A model generated the notes under the pieces. That model saw nothing but the letters and a program-made list of their open reading frames with translations, did no database searches and was not told where the DNA came from. Positions 56,495 to 64,000 of a stretch of 64,000 bases of DNA are shown piece after piece. The first letter of the stretch is position 1. Each line of letters starts with the position of its first letter. Both the position numbers and the translations under genes were made by a program. The stretch spans positions 5,022,001 to 5,086,000 of the forward strand of contig JAJFZO010000889.1 in assembly GCA_021397835.1 (NCBI GenBank), in the 5' to 3' direction. This DNA is from Moringa oleifera. Lineage: Eukaryota; Streptophyta; Magnoliopsida; Brassicales; Moringaceae.

Positions 56495-59400
56495 ATGGTA
56501 CATAGTGCCTTCGATTCCTTTCAGCTTCTCAGCGACTGCCCAGCCAGGATCGATGCAGTTGAATCCTACGGCTCAAAGCTTTTCCTGGGCTGCTCCGATG
56601 GCTCCCTTCGTATCTACGCCCCGGAATCCTCCGGTTCTGACCGATCCTCACCTCCAGATTACCACGTTCAATCTGTTGAATTGCGTAAGGAGCCGTACGT
56701 ATTGGAGAGGACCGTGGTAGGGTTCTCAAAGAGGCCCATTCTATCCATGGAGGTCTGTGCGTCGAGAGAGCTGCTCCTGTCGCTCTCTGAATCAATTGCG
56801 TTTCATAGGCTCCCCAGTTTGGAAACCATCGCTGTGATCACTAAAGCTAAAGGTGCTAATGTGTATTCATGGGATGATCGCCGAGGGTTCTTGTGCTTCG
56901 CGAGGCAAAAGAGGGTCTGCATTTTCAGGCACGACGGTAATCTCTTTAAATTTTTATCCTGATTAATTCTGATGATTAGTCTCGATTAACTTTAATCTGC
57001 TTGTCCAACTACTTTGCAGTAATTGAGTTGGAACATATGTTCGAATTTATCCGACAGAGCACTAATTCCTTCTTCCTACTGCAGCTGACCATCTTCGATA
57101 ATTTTCTTTTTCAGTGCGATGTTACTGTAACTCGCTATGGTCATTCTTTACTTAGTCCCAAAGAATTTTGATGCCTAACTGGTTAATTTCAATTTTCTTT
57201 TCGGATCACTCCTTTGGGTGATTGTGATGTCATATTTTTCTATTGGAGTCAAGATAACTGGTCACATTGATTTCTTTATGCAGTGTAACTAATGATGACA
57301 TTTCCTTTTGCTGGGTTGTGTGAGATTAATGGGGTGATTGTTTTGTGTAATTTATTTGTATATATTATCTAGGGGGACGGGGTTTTGTGGAGGTGAAAGA
57401 ATATGGTGTTCCTGATACAGTGAAGTCAATGTCTTGGTGCGGTGAAAACATATGTTTAGCTATTAGAAAAGAGTATGTGATACTAAATGCCACAAATGGT
57501 GCACTATCTGAGGTCTTTCCTTCTGGAAAGATTGCACCACCTTTAGTGGTCTTTCTACCATCAGGGGAGCTTCTGCTGGGGAAGGTACTCTCTTCATTAT
57601 CTGTACATTTCTTCCTGTGCTTTTTGTGCTTAATGAATTTGTTGATATGAATATATCTCATTGTGTTGGTGAAAATTTTTCAGTTATCCAATAGAGTGTA
57701 TTGAGTACATTGTTCCCATGCCTTGTATATAGGTTGGGATTTGGAGCACTCCTATCTTTTCGAGATAGCCAAATTTAGCTCTTATTCCCTGCCTTTAGTT
57801 CTCTTCTTTTTGAGACTGAAGTTACATGAAATGCTAAACACCTACTGCATGCTGTTAAATGTGGAATGCCCTTATTAAGGTTGTAAGCTAGTTCCACAGC
57901 TTGTGTGTTATCTGGGTTTGGTGGCATGATCTAAAATTATCTGGGTGCTGTATTCCCAGGGGCATAAATAGTTGTACTGTCATAATGAGAATGTGATATG
58001 CTGTAGTTATCTTGGATTTATGTTTAAATATTGCTGAAGACATTTTATTGAAATATGAGTATCCTTGAAAGCCTGAATCCCTAAGTTAGCTTCACTAGAC
58101 AGTATTACAGAGGGGCAGGTAGGCCTTTTGTCCCCTTCTCACAAAAAGAACAGATAAAACCAAATTGACCTTTCAAAATCGGTATATGATATACTTTTCC
58201 AGTGACTATATAAACAAACTCTTAGGTTGTTTGGTTGAGATTTTAGTAGAGGTTATATATTCTAATGGTGTCAAATTTTGATCTGCATCATTTGTTACAC
58301 ATGTAAATAAAATGACTTTGTCAAATCATCTGATATTTGGTTAAGCTCATATGCTGTTTGTATGTTCCTTGCTGCTTTCAGGAGAATATTGGGGTCTTTG
58401 TGGATCAAAATGGCAAGCTTCTTCAAGCGGACAGGATTTGTTGGTCAGAAGCCCCAACAGTTGTTGTTATTCAGAAGCCATATGCAATAGCTTTGCTACC
58501 AAGGCGTGTTGAGGTAGTTTAACCATAACCTAGGCAGGATTACATTCTTTTCTTTTCGTTTTTTTTTTTGTTTTTCTTTTTCCTTTTTGTGTACTAAAAT
58601 TTATGTGCTTATGCTTTTTTGGCTTTATATCTCTCCAGATTCGGTCTCTTCGCGTTCCATATCCATTGATACAGACAGTAGTCCTTCAAAATGCCCGCCA
58701 TCTTATAAAAAGCAACAATGCCATAATTGTTACATTAGATAAATCTGTTTATGGGCTCTTCCCTGTTCCTCTTGGTGCACAGGTATGTGTAGGATTCCTG
58801 ATATTATTAACGACGATTTATCTGATTATAGCTTATGATTGGGATGCACCCTTTCTCATTGATTGCAGAAATGAGTTAGATATAAAATGCAAAATCCGAC
58901 TGTAGTCTATTGAGATGAATCTTGGTATCAGCTGGGCTTTCTTTTTTTTTTTTTTTGGGGGGGTGGGGGAGGGGCGGAGGGGGAACTTTCTTTGACATTT
59001 TTATCATGCCTTTTGTTTTGATGTGATTTTGTTTGTTTTGGGCTACAAATACATAGCTTAGAAATAGGAGGATTCTAAGACTATATGCTTTTGATACGAA
59101 ATAAGAATGATTAGTTGTACTGCAGATAGTACAGTTGACAGCATCTGGAAATTTCGAGGAAGCCTTGGCATTGTGCAAACTGCTTCCTCCAGAAGATTCA
59201 AGTCTTCGAGCTGCAAAGGAAGGGTCAATTCATATAAGGTGTGTGTTTCCTCTCCCAAGTGAGATGGTGCTAATTTATTTGTAAAAGTGATGTGGAGTTT
59301 ATGGCATTAATATTGATTTTTAACTGGTATGTCAGCTAATCAACATGTTCTTATTATCCCATTCAATATATCATTATGTTCTCTTGAATCTCAGTTTAAG

Positions 59401-62400
59401 CCTCAAGAGCTGTGAGTTTTTAATCCATGAATTAGGATAGTAGAGTTTTTGTTTCGAAGTATATTCTAAATTGGGTTGAAATGTGGCTGGGATACATCAT
59501 GGACATGTAATATTGGCTGTAGGTTACGCTGCTCATGTCTTGAGGTGGTAGTATGTTTTTGAAATTTAGCTTAGGCTAATAATGCTAAAATAGTTATTTA
59601 TCTACTTATGCAAGTCACCTTATTGTTTCAGGTTAATGCATTTACCAAGAATTTCCTTTCTTGAAAGTGAGGGAATCAATTTATGCCATGTTGTAGATGT
59701 GTAAGGTTGACATTGTTGTGGTGGCATGTAGAGTCCACTACAAGTAGACATAAGAATGCTGCACAGTTATAACAATCATCACCATTTCTCGAAATAATTT
59801 AGGATTATTTTAAGTAATTTGATTCATAAGTGGATTTAAAGAATTCTTGGATCTATCTTGGTAGTTGTGCTTATTTTACATTACAAGTTTTACATTTATG
59901 TAAGATGTGTTTGTGTTCTGATGTTGCAGATATGCTCACTATCTCTTTGATAATGGAAGCTATGAGGAAGCCATGGAACACTTCTTGGCATCTCAAGTTG
60001 ATATCACCTATGTGCTTTCTTTATATCCATCTATTCTTCTCCCTAAAACAATCGTGGTTCCTGAACCAGAGAAGCTGGTAGACATTTCCTGGGATACTGC
60101 ATGTCTCTCAAGAGGTTCATCAGGTGTGTCCGATGATGTGGAATCCTCATCACCAAGACACCTGCTAGAATATGATGAGAATGCAGTCCTTGAGTCAAAG
60201 AAAATGAGCCACAATACTCTCATGGCTCTCATTAAGTACTTGCAGAAGAGGAGAATCAGTGTCATTGAAAAGGCTACAGTTGAAGGAACAGAGGAGGTTG
60301 TTTTAGATGCTGTTGGAGATAATTTTGCATCATATGATTCATCAAGGTTTAAGAAGTCAAACAAGGTTTGCTATAAATTGATTTACCTTTATCAGTACTT
60401 TCATGGTTTAGTTCAAGCATTTTATGTCGATGTTTTAGCAAGTTTATGCTTTCTGGAACTTATGATTTAAGTTCTGGTAAAATTCTAAAGCTGACAACTT
60501 AATTGTTGTTTAGCAGTAAAAATGGAAGTGTTTGTACTGCAGATTTTATGTATCTAAGTGTGTTTTGTCATTTCATGGAAATAAACGTGTGGTTATCAAA
60601 TGAAATTTTGTTAAATCATCAAAGCTTGTATTTTGTACCCAAGGTGCGTGGTACCATCCCCATTAATTCAGGTGCCAGGGAGATGGCAGCCATTCTTGAT
60701 ACGGCCCTACTCCAAGCACTACTTCTTACTGGACAGTTCTCAGCAGCCTTAGAATTATTGAAGGGTATTAACTACTGCGATGTGAAAATTTGTGAAGAGG
60801 TTCTTCAGAAAAGTAATCATTGTGCTGCTTTATTGGAACTTTACAAGTGCAATGGAATGCATCGTGAAGCCCTCAAACTCCTGCATCAATTTGTAGAAGA
60901 GTCAAAATCAGTCCCGTCACAAACTGAGCTAACCCAAAAATTTGGTCCTGAGTCAATTATTGAATATCTCAAGGTAAGTCTGTTTCTTTTGCTGTAGCCT
61001 TTTCTCTTGATCGTGACTACTTGTAGAAGCATTATACTTTCTGATCTATATACATTTCTTCATGTGCAACATAGCTTAAAAGTTCTTTTTTTAAACTTCC
61101 AAGATAAAAGGTTATGAAGTCTTTCAACATATGTGATTGAATTTTTGCATTTCTTAATGTTTACCTTCTATTCTAAATCTTGAAGAGGGCTACTCAATCT
61201 TATTTTCTCCTGAATAATAATGAAATTAAATTTCAAATCCATCGTGGCCTAAAGATAGAACTGAAATTGGTCCCTTTTGGGGAATTGTTGTTGTAGCAAA
61301 AATCGGGAATTTAATCAGTGAGTTAGAGATTTAGGCTGCTATATTTTTAAATACTATATAAGGATGGACTTTGTTTTGCAGCCTCTCTGTGCAACGGACC
61401 CTATGCTTGTTCTGGAGTACTCAATGCTTGTCCTTGAAAGCTGTCCGACACAAACCATTGAGCTTTTCTTTTCTGGAAATATTTCAGCAGACTTGGTTAA
61501 CTCTTATTTGAAGCAGCATGCCCCAAATATGCAGGGCACATATTTAGAACTTATGCTGGCAACAAATGAAGACGGGATCTCAAGAAACCTGCAAAATGAA
61601 ATGGTGAGGAGCATTTACATGGGTTTTATGATCTTAAAAGAACTCCTAATTTCATTTCAGAGCCTCTGCTCTGCACAATTCGCATACTTTATTTCAAAGT
61701 GGTTGAACAGTTTGATTGATGCTGGTAATGATAGTTGTAATTCTTTTAATTTTGTATATTAAGGTACAAATTTATCTCTCAGAAGTACTTGACTGGCATG
61801 CTGAACTGACTGCTCAACAAAAATGGGACGAGAAAACTTACTCTCCAACCAGGAGGAAACTACTATCTGCTTTAGAGAGTATCTCAGGATATAATCCAGA
61901 GGCTTTGTTAAAACGTCTTCCAGCAGATGCTCTGTTTGAAGAGCGTGCAATTTTGTTGGGAAAAATGAACCAACATGAGCTTGCCTTGTCCCTGTATGTT
62001 CATAAGGTATTTTCTATTATATACAACTCTTTTCGTTGTTTTAAAGGAAGGTGATCAGTGGCTATAATTCATTGCTACATAATGAAAATAAGGCTAAAAT
62101 TCTTCTGTCTAGAAATCTACCAGTGTTGCAATTAGTTATTTAATATCAGTATTTTCATTTATTTTAGAGGAATTGACGGCCCTTTTTGGTTATTGCATTT
62201 GTCAAACTGGGTGAGTTCTGCATGAGATTTTGATAATGTTTTATTGAATTTTAATCAGCTGCCTGTCAAGCTTCTTCAAAACCAATATCTTCGAATTCAA
62301 GTGATTTTTACAGTATTTCATTTTTTCTCTTTATTTATCATTTTCCAATGAAATGTTCTCTCGACTTGTGTAGCTTAATGTACCTGAACTGGCACTGGCC

Positions 62401-63993
62401 TATTGTGATCGGGTATATGAATCTGTAGCTCACCAGCCCTCTGTAAAATCATCTGGCAATATATACCTTACTCTTCTGCAAATTTATCTGAACCCGAAGA
62501 GAACAACAAAGAACTTTGAAAAACGAATTACAAATCTGGTATATTCTCAAAATACAAGCATTCCAAAACTTGGTTCAGTGATTTCATTCAAAGGTAAAGG
62601 AGGTCGGGGGGCTAAGAAAATCGCTGCAATAGAGGGTGCAGAGGATATGCGTGTGAGTTCTAGCAACGCTGACAGTGGCAGGAGTGATGGTGATGCTGAA
62701 GAATCAAGTGAGGAAGGAAGCTCTACTATTATGCTTGATCAAGTCCTTGATCTGTTGAGCCGGAGGTGGGATAGACTCAATGGAGCCCAGGCTCTCAAAC
62801 TCTTACCCAGAGAAACTAAATTACAGGTATTGATCATATGGATAGCTCACTTAGAAAACTTGTGATGTTATATATAAACACATTGTGGGACTTGATGGAC
62901 TTCTCGACATCAGTATGCTGCTTTCCATATTGATGTCCAAGTATTTTAAGCTACTCCCCATATCCACACGTCTTTGTTGCTATAAATTGAGACTGTCTTA
63001 GGAGATTAGCTGCAAGATATGGACACTTTGTAAATGCTTAGGAAAAAAGTGTTGTTCCATCCTTAAATTTATGCCACCTAAGTTCTATTGATTTATTTTG
63101 TTGTGCATCAGAATTTTTTTCGTGATACCATCTCTAATTGTTTTGTTTGTATCTTTTTTCTGCAGAACTTGCTTCCATTTCTTGGACCTCTTTTGAGGAA
63201 ATCCAGTGAAGCATATAGGAACCTTTCGGTAATCAAGAGTTTGAGGCAGAGTGAAAACCTGCAGGTATGCATGTATTTTGCGTGGAAATTCGGGTGGTGA
63301 TAATTACTCGCAAGCACTATGTTCTGTACATAATGACCTTTATGCATCATGACTGATCACAAAGAGAATATTCCTAGCATGTTGAATTATGCAAGAATGA
63401 AGGAGGTGTAGTGACAGCATTAGTTGCCTCCATCCTCACCATGTCCTCAAATAAGGGCCAATCTTATTCCAGCATATAGCTTTTGGATTGTGTTGTGTTC
63501 CTTGGGATGATCTGGAAGGACAAGGTGGACTCTGAAAGTTTAGAACCTACTAGGACAATTTTCTGAAACCAGGCGCCCAGACGAAGTTATGGTTAAGATT
63601 TTTATTTTTGCAACCACCAACTGATATGGATTTTTATGTGCTTTTTTTTCCCTGAAAGAAAGTTAAAGCTTCCAGCTTTTGTTCAAAGAGCATACTAGTC
63701 TTGATGCAGAATGGGTTGCATGTTATGCTTCTAATTTCTTCTCTGGTTGATTGATCTCTATTGAAGAATTGTTTTTGTTGCATTATTAACAGGTAAAAGA
63801 TGAACTCTACAGCCAAAGGAAAACAGTGGTGAAGATAACCAGTGATAGCATGTGCTCCCTTTGCAACAAGAAATTAGGGACCAGTGTTTTTGCTGTCTAT
63901 CCCAATGGGAAGACACTCGTCCACTTTGTTTGTTTTAGAGATTCTCAAGGCATGAAAGCTGTGGGTAAAGGTTCACCACTAAGGAAGCTATGA
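56495..63993 (+). CDS. VPS39: VPS39/VAM6, HOPS tethering complex subunit
   Basis: Twelve coding exons (56495-56936, 57373-57584, 58382-58513, 58639-58782, 59126-59238, 59930-60365, 60644-60973, 61382-61603, 61764-62006, 62374-62826, 63166-63264, 63793-63993) join in phase to 1008 residues, close to the Arabidopsis protein. VPS39 is the HOPS subunit that binds RAB7-type GTPases and tethers late endosomes to the vacuole. The N-terminal citron-homology (CNH) beta-propeller spans about residues 15-300. It is followed by helical clathrin-repeat-like and VPS39 domain 1 regions (NSYLKQHAPNMQGTYLELML, SISGYNPEALLKRLP). An acidic Ser-rich linker contains IEGAEDMRVSSSNADSGRSD. The C-terminal domain 2 has the zinc-binding pattern CSLC and HFVC (CSLCNKKLGTSVFAVYPNGK, then VHFVCFRDSQGMKA). 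The gene is complete, with its stop seven bases before the window end. All splice sites are GT-AG. Confidence 0.96.
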
Positions 63994-64000
63994 TGCTCTG

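Overview
This is a nuclear genome segment of a core eudicot, probably a woody rosid. The genes are spliced with plant-type introns. The intergenic DNA is very AT-rich, and every recognisable protein has a close plant family. I see no bacterial, organellar or viral genes, no CRISPR array and no intact transposon.

Layout, left to right. 66-302 (+) is the last exon of a DDM1-type chromatin remodeller. 740-811 (-) is a tRNA-Glu(TTC). 1815-4124 (-) is a LIKE-COV membrane protein. 6036-9271 (+) is a small two-helix plant membrane protein of unknown function with one 2.9 kb intron. 17429-20353 (+) is DWF4/CYP90B1, the brassinosteroid C-22 hydroxylase, in 8 exons. 23530-29883 (+) is SDH1, the flavoprotein subunit of mitochondrial succinate dehydrogenase, in 16 exons. 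34535-36391 (+) is an intronless GRAS regulator of the SCL4/SCL7 type. 38540-39127 (+) is a small LEA-like stress protein behind two ABREs. 41.8-44.6 kb looks like a transcribed, non-coding locus with a strong TATA plus telo-box promoter. 45538-45615 is a tRNA-like element. 49833-52358 (+) is a CRAL-TRIO/SEC14 lipid-transfer protein. 53697-55909 (-) is an AE7-like MIP18-family protein of cytosolic Fe-S assembly. 56188-56261 (+) is a tRNA with anticodon TAT, lying in the shared promoter of that gene and the next. 56495-63993 (+) is VPS39/VAM6, a HOPS-complex subunit, complete in 12 exons. Exon boundaries were assigned by joining splice sites in phase and comparing the products with family members.

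The genes are functionally unrelated. What links them is conserved neighbourhood. From memory, Arabidopsis has DDM1-SDH1-SCL4-LEA-like as consecutive genes on chromosome 5, SCL7-DWF4 as neighbours on chromosome 3 (with an AE7-like gene nearby), and SEC14-like-VPS39 as neighbours on chromosome 4. This window holds all of these in one 64 kb stretch, so it looks like the unfractionated ancestral block.

Most interesting observations: a candidate U12-type (minor spliceosome) intron with an ATATCCTT donor and a non-standard AA acceptor in the AE7-like gene; two GC-AG introns; an in-frame 18-nt microexon candidate in LIKE-COV; a GC-rich, hairpin-bearing insert in the last DWF4 intron; and the non-coding locus at 42-44 kb with duplicated promoter units. 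I did not find a convincing new multi-gene system.
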